Shown in pieces: positions 26,418-35,712 of a stretch of 64,000 nucleotides of DNA. Each line of letters starts with the position of its first letter. Position 1 is the stretch's first letter. The stretch is taken from contig NZ_ATKM01000011.1 in NCBI RefSeq assembly GCF_000418555.1, positions 372,001-436,000 of the forward strand, written 5' to 3'. The DNA comes from Pseudomonas sp. P818. Its GTDB lineage: Bacteria; Pseudomonadota; Gammaproteobacteria; Pseudomonadales; Pseudomonadaceae. The position numbers were made by a program, and so were the translations under genes. A model generated the notes under the pieces. It was not told where the DNA came from. It saw nothing but the letters and a program-made list of their open reading frames with translations, and did not search any database.

Positions 26418-27290
26418 TCAGCTTCGTCGCAACCGCTCCCGCAGATCACGGGCGTCATAGGGAGCCCGAACCTTGACGTCGTTGTCGAAGTAGCAATAGA
26501 GATCGCGCGCCGTGCGGCGGGGTTTATGTGCTTGGTCGATCAGCCGGGCATCGTCGGGTTGGCCTCCGGCTGTCCAGGTTTCGATGCGCTGCTGCCAATG
26601 CTGCAGAGCTTCAGGCGAATATCCGCTGACATAAAGCTCCGCATCGCCATGCAGGCGCAGATAGAGGAAGTCGGCGGTAATGTCCTCTGCATAAGGCCAT
26701 TTACCCGCTGTGTCCGCCACCACCAGGGCGATGCCGTGCTGGCGTAGCAGTTTGATGAACGCCGGATCGCAGAAACTGGCATTGCGGATTTCCACGGCAT
26801 GGCGCAATGGGCGATCCGCTGCGGCGTCCAGGTAGCCGGCCACGTGCAGACGGGCGGAGGCATGACGGGCAAAGCTGCGAGCCTGGTCGGTATCGGCCGG
26901 CAGCTTGGCGACGAAATCGGCGAAGAGCGCTTCGTCGAAGCGGAAGCTGGGCGGAAACTGCCAGAGGATGGGGCCGAGCTTTTCCTTAAGGCTCAGCAGG
27001 CCGGACGCGAAGAAGTTGGCCAGCGGCTCATCGATGTCGACCAGACGGCGCACATGGGTGATGAAGCGCGGCGCCTTGACGCTGAAGACGAAGTCCTCCG
27101 GCGTCTGCGCTGCCCACTTGCTGTAACGCTCAGGGGTCTGCAGGCCGTAGAACGAGCCGTTGATCTCGATGCTGTTCACCTCGCGCGAGGCGAACTCCAG
27201 TTCGCGCCGCTGGGCCAGGCCCTTGGGGTAGAAGTCGCCGCGCCAGGGCGCGTAGCGCCAGCCGGAAATGCCGATGCGAATATCGCTCAT
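26418..27290 (-). CDS. DUF72 family protein (YecE-like)
   Basis: 290-aa cytoplasmic TIM-barrel protein of unknown biochemical role. Family marks: IGISGWRYAPWRGDFYP at the N-terminus, INGSFYGLQTPERYSKW, FSVKAPRFITH, ILWQFPPSFRF, AVEIRNASF, and the late YCYFDND. DUF72 genes often sit near stress or repair genes, as here with Ku/LigD. Complete and monocistronic. Confidence 0.9.
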   Translation of the reverse strand: MSDIRIGISGWRYAPWRGDFYPKGLAQRRELEFASREVNSIEINGSFYGLQTPERYSKWAAQTPEDFVFSVKAPRFITHVRRLVDIDEPLANFFASGLLSLKEKLGPILWQFPPSFRFDEALFADFVAKLPADTDQARSFARHASARLHVAGYLDAAADRPLRHAVEIRNASFCDPAFIKLLRQHGIALVVADTAGKWPYAEDITADFLYLRLHGDAELYVSGYSPEALQHWQQRIETWTAGGQPDDARLIDQAHKPRRTARDLYCYFDNDVKVRAPYDARDLRERLRRS

Positions 27291-27417
27291 GGCGTCATCT
27301 CCGGCAGGCGGAGGCGGTGCAGTGGGGACGGGAAGAAAATGGTCATGGCATCACCTCGCAGCTGGCATCAGTCTTTCGATACCTGGCCGGTGTCGGTCAT
27401 TCGAGTGAATTTTCTCT

Positions 27418-27445
27418 GAACCGCAGGCTTTGGGCGCGGCCATAA
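27418..27445 (+). promoter_or_regulatory. Weak ECF-type promoter before the PLDc_N gene
   Basis: GAACCG (27418-27423), 17 bases, CATAA. The -35 fits the AlgU-like set of this window; the -10 is poor. The start codon is 31 bases downstream. Confidence 0.25.
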
Positions 27446-27475
27446 CTGTATGGACCTGCGCGGAGGAATTTCGAG

Positions 27476-27700
27476 ATGTCCGGTGAACTCAGTCTGCTAT
27501 TCATTGCACTTGGCGTGATCATCATCCTGCTCGACCTGTGGGCCATCGTCAGCGTCTTCCGCAGCGACAAGGGGGTGGAGACGAAAGCCCTTTGGTCGCT
27601 GTTGATCGTGCTGTTCCCGGTGCTGGGATTGGGGCTGTGGGGCCTGTTCGGACCGCGTGGTATGAGCCCGCCACCGTCATCGCCGGAGCACAGCAAGTAA
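27476..27700 (+). CDS. Small PLDc_N-domain membrane protein
   Basis: 74 aa with two hydrophobic segments (LSLLFIALGVIIILLDLWAIVSVF and LWSLLIVLFPVLGLGLWGLFG) joined by RSDKGVETK, the cardiolipin-synthase-like N-terminal membrane hairpin found as free-standing small proteins. SD GGAGG at 27461. It carries no phosphodiesterase domain, so no enzymatic role is implied. Just upstream of ku. Confidence 0.8.
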   Translation: MSGELSLLFIALGVIIILLDLWAIVSVFRSDKGVETKALWSLLIVLFPVLGLGLWGLFGPRGMSPPPSSPEHSK

Positions 27701-27794
27701 CGGTACTGGCGAGAAGAGGAAGGTCAGATGACCGTTGAGAGTTCGACAAGGCCAGCCATTTGCGCCAGCCCCGTCCAGTACGGAGACGAACGCC

Positions 27795-28655
27795 ATGCCT
27801 AGGGCCATCTGGAAAGGCGCCATCAGCTTCGGTCTGGTTCATATTCCTGTTGCCCTGGTGACGGCGACTTCGACCCAGGGCGTGGACTTCGACTGGCTGG
27901 ACAAGCGCAGCATGGACCCGGTCGGCTACAAGCGGGTGAACAAGGTCACCGGCAAGGAAGTGAGCAAGGAAAACATCGTCAAGGGCGTGGCCTACGAGAA
28001 AGGCCGCTACGTGGTGCTCAGCGAGGAGGAGATTCGCGAAGCGCACCCCAAGTCGACGCAGACCATCGATATATTCGCCTTCGTCGACAGCGTGCAGATA
28101 CCTCTGCAGCACATCGACAAGCCGTACTACCTGGCACCTGACCGCCGCGGCGAGAAAGTCTATGCGCTGCTGCGCGAAGCGCTGAGCAGCACCGACAAGG
28201 TGGCCCTGGCTCATGTGGTGCTGCACACCCGACAGCATCTCGCGGCGCTGATGCCGATCGACTCGGCAATGGTGCTGGTGATCCTGCGCTGGCCGAGCGA
28301 AGTGCGCGGGCTTGAGACGCTGGAACTGGATGATTCGGTAACCAAGCCCAAGCTGGCCAAGAGCGAGCTGGACATGGCCAAGCGCCTGATCAAGGACATG
28401 AGCGCCGACTGGCAGCCCGAGGAGTATCAGGACAGCTTCCAGGACCGCATCATGGCGCTGGTGGAGAAGAAGGCCAAGGCCGGCAAGATCGAGAACGTCG
28501 AGCAGGTCGAGGGCGAAGAGACCCGGCGCAGTGCCGATGTCATCGACCTGACCGAACTGCTCAAGCGCAGCCTGGGTGGCAAACCCGACAGTAAGTCGAA
28601 AGCCAAGCCCAAGGCCAGCACGCCACGCAAGAGCCCCAAGACTGCACGCAAATAA
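27795..28655 (+). CDS. ku: DNA end-binding protein Ku
   Basis: Homodimeric ring that threads onto double-strand ends and recruits LigD for non-homologous end joining. 286 aa from MPRAIWKGAISFGLVHIPV, the standard bacterial Ku start; the in-frame sequence further upstream lacks conservation. The Ku core spans about 1-230, then a lysine-rich tail (KPDSKSKAKPKASTPRKSPKTARK in pieces) typical of Pseudomonas Ku. ligD follows after 15 bases, so both are one operon. Confidence 0.95.
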   Translation: MPRAIWKGAISFGLVHIPVALVTATSTQGVDFDWLDKRSMDPVGYKRVNKVTGKEVSKENIVKGVAYEKGRYVVLSEEEIREAHPKSTQTIDIFAFVDSVQIPLQHIDKPYYLAPDRRGEKVYALLREALSSTDKVALAHVVLHTRQHLAALMPIDSAMVLVILRWPSEVRGLETLELDDSVTKPKLAKSELDMAKRLIKDMSADWQPEEYQDSFQDRIMALVEKKAKAGKIENVEQVEGEETRRSADVIDLTELLKRSLGGKPDSKSKAKPKASTPRKSPKTARK

Positions 28656-28670
28656 GCCGGGATACCGACC

Positions 28671-31199
28671 ATGGCCAGAGCGCAGAGCGAATACAACCGC
28701 AAACGCAATTTCGAGCAGACCAGCGAACCGCGCGAACAACCGCGCAAGCGCCGCAGCAAGGCCGGTGCGCTGCGTTTTGTGGTGCAGAAGCACGATGCGC
28801 GCCGCCTGCACTACGACTTTCGCCTGGAGCTGGACGGCACCCTGAAGAGCTGGGCGGTGCCCAAGGGGCCGAGCCTGGACCCGACGCAAAAGCGTCTGGC
28901 AGTGCACGTCGAAGACCATCCGCTGGATTACGCCAGCTTCGAAGGCAGCATCGCCGAAGGCAACTATGGCGCCGGCGATGTGATCGTCTGGGACCATGGC
29001 ATCTGGCAGCCGCAGGGCGACCCGGCGGCTGCCTACCAGGCCGGCAAGCTCAAGTTCACTCTGGTGGGCGAGAAACTGTCCGGGGACTGGACGCTGGTGC
29101 GCACTCGGCTGCGCGGCAGTGGCGACAAGGAGCAGTGGCTGCTGATCAAGGAACGCGACGACATCGCGCGCCCCAGCGACGAATACGACATCGTCGAGGC
29201 GCAGCCACAAAGCGTGATCAGCGGCGCGCTGGTCGGAGGCCCGAGCAAGGTGGCCAAGCGCAAGGCATCGACGAAACCAGCAAAAAGTCGCAAGGCCCAG
29301 ACGGAGTTCCCCGACAGCTTGGCGCCGCAACTGGCGACCCTGGCCGAGCGTCCGCCCGAAGGCGACTGGCTGTATGAGGTGAAGTTCGACGGTTACCGCA
29401 TCCTGGCGCGGGTGCGCGGCGATGAGGTGCATCTGTTCACCCGCAATGGCCATGACTGGACGGAGCGCCTGCCGCAGCAGGCCAAGGCTCTGGCCAAGCT
29501 GGGCCTGAGCGATAGCTGGTTGGACGGAGAGGTCGTGGCACTCAATGAGCAAGGTCTGCCGGACTTCCAGCAACTGCAGAATGCCTTCGATATCGGCCGC
29601 AGCCACGATCTCATCTACTACCTGTTCGATGCGCCGTTTCTCAATGGCGAAGACATGCGCGAGGTGCCCCTGGAAACTCGGCGCGCCAAACTCAAGACCG
29701 CATTGGGCAGCACGCGGCGCAGCCCGCTGCGTTTTTCGGAGGCCTTCACCGCCCATCACCGGGACATCGTCGAGAGTGCCTGCGCCATGTCGCTGGAAGG
29801 CGTCATCGGCAAGCGCTCGGGCAGCCTTTACGTGTCGCGCCGCAGCGCGGACTGGATCAAGCTCAAATGCCGTCTGCGCCAGGAGTTCGTCATCGTCGGC
29901 TACACCAAGCCGCAGGGCAGTCGCAGCGGCTTTGGCGCGCTGCTGTTGGCGGTGAACGAGGCGGGCGGGCTGCGCTATGCCGGGCGGGTCGGCACCGGCT
30001 TCGGGGAAGCCTCGCTCAAGGCCCTGCATGAGCAGTTGCGCAAGCTGGGGCGAGACGAGTCGCCACTGGAGCGGAAACTGACCGCTGCCCAGGCCCGCGG
30101 TGTGAGCTGGGTCGAGCCGCAACTGGTCGGCGAAGTCGAGTTCGCCGAGTGGACGCGTGAAGGCATCGTGCGCCAGGCCAGCTTCATCGCCTTGCGCAGT
30201 GACAAACCGGCGGCGCAGATCGTTCGTGAGCATCCGCGTACGCCAGGCGCCGCAGCGGAGAAACAGACCAAGAAGGCCGAAAGTTCGCGCAAGTCATCCG
30301 CCAAGCCGGTAGTGGCCGGGGTGCCGATCAGCAATCCGCAACGGGTGATCGACCCGGAAAGCGGTACCACGAAACTGCAGCTCGCTCAGTTCTACGCGGA
30401 TATCGCCGAGTGGTTGCTGCCTTACCTGCGCAAACGGCCAGTCTCGCTGGTGCGGGCGCCGGACGGGGTAGAGGGAGAACAATTCTTCCAGAAGCATGCC
30501 GAGCGCCTGGCAATCCCCAATATCAAGCATCTCGATCCCAAGCTGGACCCCGGCCACGCGCGGTTGATGGAAATCGACAGCGTGCCGGCCCTGGTCGGTG
30601 CAGCGCAGATGGGCTGCATCGAATTCCACCGCTGGGGCGCTACCAGCGAGCGCATCGAAACGCCCGATCATTTCGTGCTCGATCTCGACCCGGACCCGGC
30701 GCTGCCGTGGCGCAGCATGCTGGAGACGACCCGGTTGATCCTGAGCGTGCTCGACGAGCTGGGTCTGCAGGCATTTCTCAAGACCAGCGGCGGCAAAGGC
30801 ATGCACATCATCGTGCCACTCGCCCGGCACGCCGACTGGGATACGGTCAAGGGCTTCGCCAAGGCCCTGGCGCAGTTCATGGCCAGGCAGTTGCCGGAGC
30901 GCTTCACCGCGACGTCGGGGCCGAAGAATCGGGTGGGGAAAATCTTCATCGACTATCTGCGCAACGGCCGCGGTGCCAGTACGGTATCGGCCTACTCGGT
31001 GCGCGCGCGGCCCGGCCTGCCGGTTTCGGTGCCGATCGCCCGGGACGAACTGGACGGCCTGCACAGTGCCCAGCAGTGGACGGTCGCCAACCTGCAGCAA
31101 CGCCTGGACGGGCTGCGCCAGGACCCCTGGACCGGCTATGCCAACCGCCAACGCCTGACGCGCGCCATGTGGGACCGGCTCGGCGCCGAGGCGCCATGA
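28671..31199 (+). CDS. ligD: ATP-dependent DNA ligase D (phosphoesterase-ligase-polymerase)
   Basis: 842 aa, with the Pseudomonas domain order. 3'-phosphoesterase at about 30-190 (VQKHDARRLHYDFRLELDG, with the His/Asp metal-binding set). Ligase at about 215-520 with nucleophile Lys238 in YEVKFDGYR, motif V WIKLKC and an OB domain. Primase-polymerase at about 545-842 with the HxH-type segment and catalytic aspartates in VLDLDPD, plus SGGKGMHI. It trims, fills and seals ends held by Ku. The gene is intact. Confidence 0.96.
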   Translation: MARAQSEYNRKRNFEQTSEPREQPRKRRSKAGALRFVVQKHDARRLHYDFRLELDGTLKSWAVPKGPSLDPTQKRLAVHVEDHPLDYASFEGSIAEGNYGAGDVIVWDHGIWQPQGDPAAAYQAGKLKFTLVGEKLSGDWTLVRTRLRGSGDKEQWLLIKERDDIARPSDEYDIVEAQPQSVISGALVGGPSKVAKRKASTKPAKSRKAQTEFPDSLAPQLATLAERPPEGDWLYEVKFDGYRILARVRGDEVHLFTRNGHDWTERLPQQAKALAKLGLSDSWLDGEVVALNEQGLPDFQQLQNAFDIGRSHDLIYYLFDAPFLNGEDMREVPLETRRAKLKTALGSTRRSPLRFSEAFTAHHRDIVESACAMSLEGVIGKRSGSLYVSRRSADWIKLKCRLRQEFVIVGYTKPQGSRSGFGALLLAVNEAGGLRYAGRVGTGFGEASLKALHEQLRKLGRDESPLERKLTAAQARGVSWVEPQLVGEVEFAEWTREGIVRQASFIALRSDKPAAQIVREHPRTPGAAAEKQTKKAESSRKSSAKPVVAGVPISNPQRVIDPESGTTKLQLAQFYADIAEWLLPYLRKRPVSLVRAPDGVEGEQFFQKHAERLAIPNIKHLDPKLDPGHARLMEIDSVPALVGAAQMGCIEFHRWGATSERIETPDHFVLDLDPDPALPWRSMLETTRLILSVLDELGLQAFLKTSGGKGMHIIVPLARHADWDTVKGFAKALAQFMARQLPERFTATSGPKNRVGKIFIDYLRNGRGASTVSAYSVRARPGLPVSVPIARDELDGLHSAQQWTVANLQQRLDGLRQDPWTGYANRQRLTRAMWDRLGAEAP

Positions 31200-31207
31200 T
31201 TGACGGA

Positions 31208-32182
31208 TCAGATAAGCAGCAGGACCAGCATGACCGCGCAGGTTCCCAGCAGGGCGGTCACCCGCGCTGAACTCAACGCCAATGCGTGCCCGCGCGACCT
31301 GCGGGTAAAGCGCCCTTGCACCTCGTGCAGGCCATCGACACTGTAAAAGAGGTTGTCACCTGCCGGATCTGTCTGGCCCTCGCTTAGCTGGCCTTGCCAG
31401 GCTCGCCGCGCCAGGAGTCGGTCGAGCAGGCCCGGAAAGAACTGATTGCCGATGATGGCCTTGAGGGTGGGCAGGCCGACCCAGAGTTCCCTTGGAGGTG
31501 CACTCGCGACGCTGAGAATGGCGCGCGCTGCGACACCGGGGTCATGAATGGGCGGCACGGGTTGCACGCGTTGACCCAGCTTGTTGCGCGCCCAGTCGAA
31601 CTGCGGGGTATTGATCGCCGGCAGCTGCACCATGCACACCTTGACCTCGCTACGCTGGTGAATGAGTTCGCAGCGTAGCGAGTCGGTGAAGCCGCGCAGC
31701 GCGAACTTCGCTGCGCAATAGGCCGACTGCAGAGGGATCGCGCGATAGGCGAGTGCCGAACCGACCTGGATGATCACGCCGCGATTCCGTGCGCGCATCA
31801 GGGGCAGCGCCGCCAGGGTGCCATGTACGGCGCCGAGGTAGGTCACCTCGGTAACGCGCCTGATCTCCTCCGGCGTCAACTGCTCGATCGCAGCGAACAC
31901 CGTGACCATCGCCGAATTGACCCAGACGTCAATGGGGCCGAGCTCGGCCTCGAAACGTTGCGCCGCCAGCGCCAGGGCATTGGCATCGGCCACATCCGCG
32001 CTGATCGCGAGGGTCGGCGTGGCATAGGCCTCCAGCTCCGATGTCGCCGCTGCCAGCCCCTCGTCGCTGCGAGCCAGCAAGCCGACGGCATAGCCCGCGG
32101 CAGCGAAAGCATGTGCGGTGGCCCGGCCGACACCGGCGCTGGCCCCGCAGATCACCACCACCGGGCAATCGTCTTTTTTCAT
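31208..32182 (-). CDS. Short-chain dehydrogenase/reductase with a C-terminal membrane anchor
   Basis: 324 aa. Rossmann motif GASAGVGR (variant of TGxxxGxG), NSA in place of NNAG, catalytic Ser in QVGSALAY and Tyr/Lys in SAYCAAK. The extended C-terminus ends in a hydrophobic helix (ALLGTCAVMLVLLLI), so the enzyme is probably membrane-attached. Substrate unknown. It directly follows the ThDP enzyme gene (17-base gap) and converges on ligD. Confidence 0.85.
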   Translation of the reverse strand: MKKDDCPVVVICGASAGVGRATAHAFAAAGYAVGLLARSDEGLAAATSELEAYATPTLAISADVADANALALAAQRFEAELGPIDVWVNSAMVTVFAAIEQLTPEEIRRVTEVTYLGAVHGTLAALPLMRARNRGVIIQVGSALAYRAIPLQSAYCAAKFALRGFTDSLRCELIHQRSEVKVCMVQLPAINTPQFDWARNKLGQRVQPVPPIHDPGVAARAILSVASAPPRELWVGLPTLKAIIGNQFFPGLLDRLLARRAWQGQLSEGQTDPAGDNLFYSVDGLHEVQGRFTRRSRGHALALSSARVTALLGTCAVMLVLLLI

Positions 32183-32199
32183 TCAAACAGCCTCGAGGA

Positions 32200-33993
32200 T
32201 CACTTCTTGTGCTTACCCGGCAGCAGCGAACCGAACAATTGCTTGGCGGTTTGCGCAAGGATGCCGCGCTGGTCCGGGTCGACCTGCAACAGGGTGGAGG
32301 CGAACTGCTTGGCCTGCTCCAGGTTGATATGCGGCGGCAATGGTGGGACATCCGGGTCGGTGCGAAATTCCAGCAACACCGGGCGATCTGCAGCGAGAGC
32401 CTGCTCCCAGGCCGGGCCGACATCCTCTTCACGCTCGATCAACAGGCCGAGCAGGCCAATGGAGTTGGCGAAGGTGTGGTAGGGCACGTCGGGGATGTTC
32501 TGCGAAGCCTCGAATTTCGGGTCGCCTTCCATCACCCTCTGCTCCCAGGTGACCTGGTTGAGGTCCTGATTGTTGAACACTGCGAGCACCCATTGCGGGT
32601 TTTCCCACTCGCGCCAGTACTTGGCCACGGTGATCAGCTCAGCCAGGTTGTTCATCTGCATCGCGCCGTCACCCACCAGGCCGACCACCGGACGGTCCGG
32701 GTGGGCGAACTTGGCGGCGATGGCATAAGGCACTGCCGCGCCCATCGAGGCCAGGCCGCCGGACAGCGAGCAGAGCATGTCGCGGCGAATCTTCAGATCG
32801 CGGGCATACCAGTTGGCGCAGGAGCCGGAGTCGCAGGTGACCACGGCGCGCTCCGGCAGCCGCGGCGACAGCTCGTAGACCACCCGCTGCGGGTTGATCG
32901 GGTTGGCCGAGACCATGGCGCGGCTTTCCAGGGTCTGATCCCAGTCGCTGCGCCACGCCTCGACGGTGGTGCGCCAGCTGTCATCCTGCTTGGCCTCCAG
33001 CAGGGGCAGCAGGGCACGAAGGGTCTCGGTGGCATCGCCCTGCAGATTGACCTCCATCGGATAGCGCAGGCTGAGCATATCCGGCTGGATGTCGATCTGT
33101 ACGCCACGCGCCTGTCCTTCTGCGGGCAGGAACTCGGAGTAGGGGAAGCCGGAACCGATCATTAGCAGGGTGTCGCATTCCTCCATCATCTTATAGCTCG
33201 GCACCGTACCGAGGAGGCCGATGGAGCCGGTGACCCAGGGCAGCTCGTCAGGCAGCACGGCCTTGCCCAGCAACGCCTTGGCCACCCCGGCGCCGAGTTT
33301 CTGCGCCACTTCGAAGACCTCATCACTGGCATTCAGCGCCCCGGCGCCTACCAGTATGGCGACCTTCTTGCCGCTGTTGAGCACTTCGGCAGCGCGCTGC
33401 AGATCTGCTTCATAGGGCACGACACGCGGATGGCTGTAGCCGATGCCGCTGTGCACGGTGCCGTGCTTGTGCGGTGGCTCGGCGTACTCGGCCTCCTGCA
33501 GATCGTTGGGCAGGATGATCGCTGTCACCCGGCGCTCACCGATGGCGGTGCGGATGGCGCGGTCGATCAGATGACGCACCTGCGCCGGTGCGCTGGCCTG
33601 CTGGACGAAGGCGCCGGCGACGTCCTTGAACACCGAGACCAGGTCCAGCTCCTGCTGGTAATGCCCGCCGAGTGCGGTACGCGCCTGCTGGCCGGTAATT
33701 GCCAGCACCGGCATGTGATCCATACGTGCATCGTAGAGGCCGGTCAGCAGATGGGTCGCGCCGGGGCCCGAGGTAGCGATGCAGACCCCCAATTGGCCGG
33801 AAAACTTGGCATCGGCCGCAGCCATGAAGGCGGCCATCTCTTCGTGGCGGGCCTGGATGAAACGGATCTTTCCGTCCGCGCGGTTGAGCGCGCCGAACAC
33901 ACCGTTGATGCCGTCCCCGGGGTACCCGTAGATACGCCGCACACCCCACTGGTAAAGCCGCTCGACGATGAAATCTCCGACTGTCGTGGCCAT
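32200..33993 (-). CDS. ThDP-dependent enzyme of the pyruvate oxidase/acetolactate synthase family (PoxB-like)
   Basis: 597 aa. N-terminal Pyr domain with catalytic Glu in ARHEEMAAFMA, middle domain, and C-terminal PP domain with the ThDP motif GDGAMQMNNLAELITV...NNQDL. ATG 33993 with GGAGG six bases upstream is chosen; a GTG two codons earlier is possible. The best guess is a pyruvate:quinone oxidoreductase-type enzyme, but the exact reaction cannot be fixed from sequence alone. It forms an operon with the SDR. Confidence 0.85.
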   Translation of the reverse strand: MATTVGDFIVERLYQWGVRRIYGYPGDGINGVFGALNRADGKIRFIQARHEEMAAFMAAADAKFSGQLGVCIATSGPGATHLLTGLYDARMDHMPVLAITGQQARTALGGHYQQELDLVSVFKDVAGAFVQQASAPAQVRHLIDRAIRTAIGERRVTAIILPNDLQEAEYAEPPHKHGTVHSGIGYSHPRVVPYEADLQRAAEVLNSGKKVAILVGAGALNASDEVFEVAQKLGAGVAKALLGKAVLPDELPWVTGSIGLLGTVPSYKMMEECDTLLMIGSGFPYSEFLPAEGQARGVQIDIQPDMLSLRYPMEVNLQGDATETLRALLPLLEAKQDDSWRTTVEAWRSDWDQTLESRAMVSANPINPQRVVYELSPRLPERAVVTCDSGSCANWYARDLKIRRDMLCSLSGGLASMGAAVPYAIAAKFAHPDRPVVGLVGDGAMQMNNLAELITVAKYWREWENPQWVLAVFNNQDLNQVTWEQRVMEGDPKFEASQNIPDVPYHTFANSIGLLGLLIEREEDVGPAWEQALAADRPVLLEFRTDPDVPPLPPHINLEQAKQFASTLLQVDPDQRGILAQTAKQLFGSLLPGKHKK

Positions 33994-33999
33994 CTCCAC

Positions 34000-34332
34000 C
34001 CTCCGCTAGATCGAGTTCCGGCCAGACGAGGCTGCGGCAACCAGGCGGCTACCGCTGTCATGACCGCTGATTAGGGTGGACGGGAGGAGGCGTCGGGAAG
34101 TTTCTACTGATTGACCTGCGGTCATTGCAGGTAGGGCGTGAATGATTAAAGCGCAGCGATGTGGCAAACAGGCGTAGCACCACGTGGTTGCATGGACTGC
34201 CGCGACGCGCCGGAGTCGTTTGTTGGCTTCGATCCAGGCGAGCGACCCCTGCAGAAACGTAGACGTGTCACTTCGTTTCGACTTTTGAACGCCACGTGTC
34301 CGGCTGTCGTGAGATCTACCGGTAAGCAGCTA
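34000..34332. other. Intergenic region between the ThDP enzyme and the FNR-type regulator
   Basis: No gene with coding character (a frame at 34159-34449 overlaps the regulator and has no recognisable product). A TGACC-TGC-GGTCA palindrome lies at 34112-34124, about 120 bases upstream of the ThDP gene, and may be an operator. Confidence 0.4.
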
Positions 34333-35082
34333 CTAGAGAGAGGCTACGCCTTCGGTCTTTCCCTGCTGGCGCAATGCACGAATATCCTGCAACTGCACCT
34401 CATGTCCGTTGCCAGCAATCAGGTTCAGATCACGAAAACGCGTGAATAGCCGGCTGACCGTCTCGGTAGTCAGGCCCAGATAGCTGGCTATGTCTCGGCG
34501 GCTCATCGGCAGGGCGAAGGTGGCAGCAGAAAGTCCGCGCCTGCTGTAACGCTCCGAGAGGTTGAGCAAAAAGGCGACCAAGCGCTGTTCAGCGCTTTCG
34601 CGCACGCGGCCGTGATGTTCGTGCTCCTCGTGGATTTCCCGGCCAAGTGTTCGCAGCAGCTGTTTGCGCAGGCCTGGGATTTGTCCGGCCAGTTCTTCCA
34701 GTTTGTTGATTGGAATGGCGCAGATCATCGAGGTTTCCAGCGCCACCGCGTAGCTGGGATGTCGCTGTCCACCCAGGGCGTCCAGGCCTATTAGCTCGCC
34801 GGGAAAATGAAAGCCGGTGACCTGCTCGATACCGTCCGGGCTGAGCAAATAGCTTTTCAAGGCACCGGAGCGCAACGCATAGACGTGCTGCACCGGATCA
34901 CCAGCACGAATCAGGTACTCGTGTTTGTGCAGCGGCCGGGCACGCTTGACGATGCCGTCGAAGCGGCCGAGCTCGTTCTCGTCGAGATTGAATGGAAGGC
35001 ACTGGCGGGCCAGGGAGCAGTCCTGACAGGTAACGTGAATGGAGCGCAATGCGCGCCCGATATCGATCTGACTGTCAACCAT
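34333..35082 (-). CDS. FNR-family oxygen-responsive regulator (Anr paralogue)
   Basis: 249 aa from ATG 35082. CxxCx5C at residues 19, 22 and 28 plus C121 provide the four ligands for an FNR-type [4Fe-4S] cluster, so it should sense oxygen, unlike Dnr which lacks them. cNMP-binding fold about 40-155; C-terminal HTH with SRRDIASYLGLTTETVSRLFTRF, where E-xx-S-R is the FNR recognition set for TTGAT half-sites. Differences from the usual Anr (e.g. the AGDPVQHVYAL segment and the C-terminus) suggest a second FNR-type protein rather than Anr itself. Confidence 0.85.
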   Translation of the reverse strand: MVDSQIDIGRALRSIHVTCQDCSLARQCLPFNLDENELGRFDGIVKRARPLHKHEYLIRAGDPVQHVYALRSGALKSYLLSPDGIEQVTGFHFPGELIGLDALGGQRHPSYAVALETSMICAIPINKLEELAGQIPGLRKQLLRTLGREIHEEHEHHGRVRESAEQRLVAFLLNLSERYSRRGLSAATFALPMSRRDIASYLGLTTETVSRLFTRFRDLNLIAGNGHEVQLQDIRALRQQGKTEGVASL

Positions 35083-35445
35083 CACAGAAGCCTTTCTGAA
35101 GACGGAGGACGCTAAATGTATAAGAAGATGTTACAGGCGTCCTGGCATTTCGTCGGATTCATGACACTTGTGTCGTTGCTATTTTCTTGACTTATATAAG
35201 TCTTTGTAAAAATTGATTTTTTATTTGAAATCATATTGCCATTAGTGACGCCAAAATACGTCATGTGAACAAGGCAGAAGCATTCCGAGTGTTCAGATCT
35301 TCTGATCTGAGTCTCTGAACCAGAAGCGCGACCGGTCCATGGCTGGCATTGGTGGCCTGGTCGCGCACCGCTGCTCTATCGGCCGATGAACGAGATAGAG
35401 GGCGAATACCTCTTTGTCATGTTGGGCAGGGATCTTGTGTCAAAA

Positions 35446-35459
35446 ATGATGCAAATCAA
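35446..35459. promoter_or_regulatory. FNR/Anr box
   Basis: ATGAT-GCAA-ATCAA against the consensus TTGAT-N4-ATCAA: nine of ten positions match. It lies 254 bases upstream of the sigma-54 activator gene. Confidence 0.5.
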
Positions 35460-35588
35460 TTTTCGGGCGCCTTTTCCGTCGCAGGCTGCGCCTCATGACT
35501 GAGGTCTGCACAGGCAACTGACCTTTCGCCGTCGGCCAATCGCATCAAGCAGTATCTGGCTTAAGCCTGGTGGAGTTTGGCCCATCGT

Positions 35589-35603
35589 CGGCACAGGCTC
35601 TGC
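35589..35603 (+). promoter_or_regulatory. Possible sigma-54 promoter of the activator gene
   Basis: CGGCACAGGCTCTGC keeps GG and GC at the required 10-base separation and GGCAC at -24; the -12 is CTGC instead of TTGC. About 110 bases before the start codon. Confidence 0.3.
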
Positions 35604-35712
35604 GGCTATCAGCGAGGAGGTAAGCATCCCTGATGACGCTTTTTTGATCGTGCATCTGCAGTCTCGAACGAATCGTCAGCGACACGCCGGATAAGGTGTG
35701 AAGGACATATCC

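Larger units (their letters stand above)
35086..35712. other. Long AT-richer intergenic region upstream of both regulators
   Basis: No gene seen. It contains a 14-bp perfect palindrome GACTTATATAAGTC (35189-35202), a CAGATC-TTCT-GATCTG hairpin (35294-35309), an FNR-box match (35446-35459) and a possible sigma-54 site (35589-35603). The composition is lower in GC than the flanks around 35180-35270. Confidence 0.5.

Noticed and set aside
27549-30233. 894-codon minus-strand open frame opposite ku and ligD
   Set aside because: Both plus-strand genes carry every expected domain; the reverse frame has none.
34159-34449. 96-codon plus-strand frame between the ThDP gene and the FNR-type gene
   Set aside because: Runs into the antisense of the regulator, no SD and no similarity to known products.
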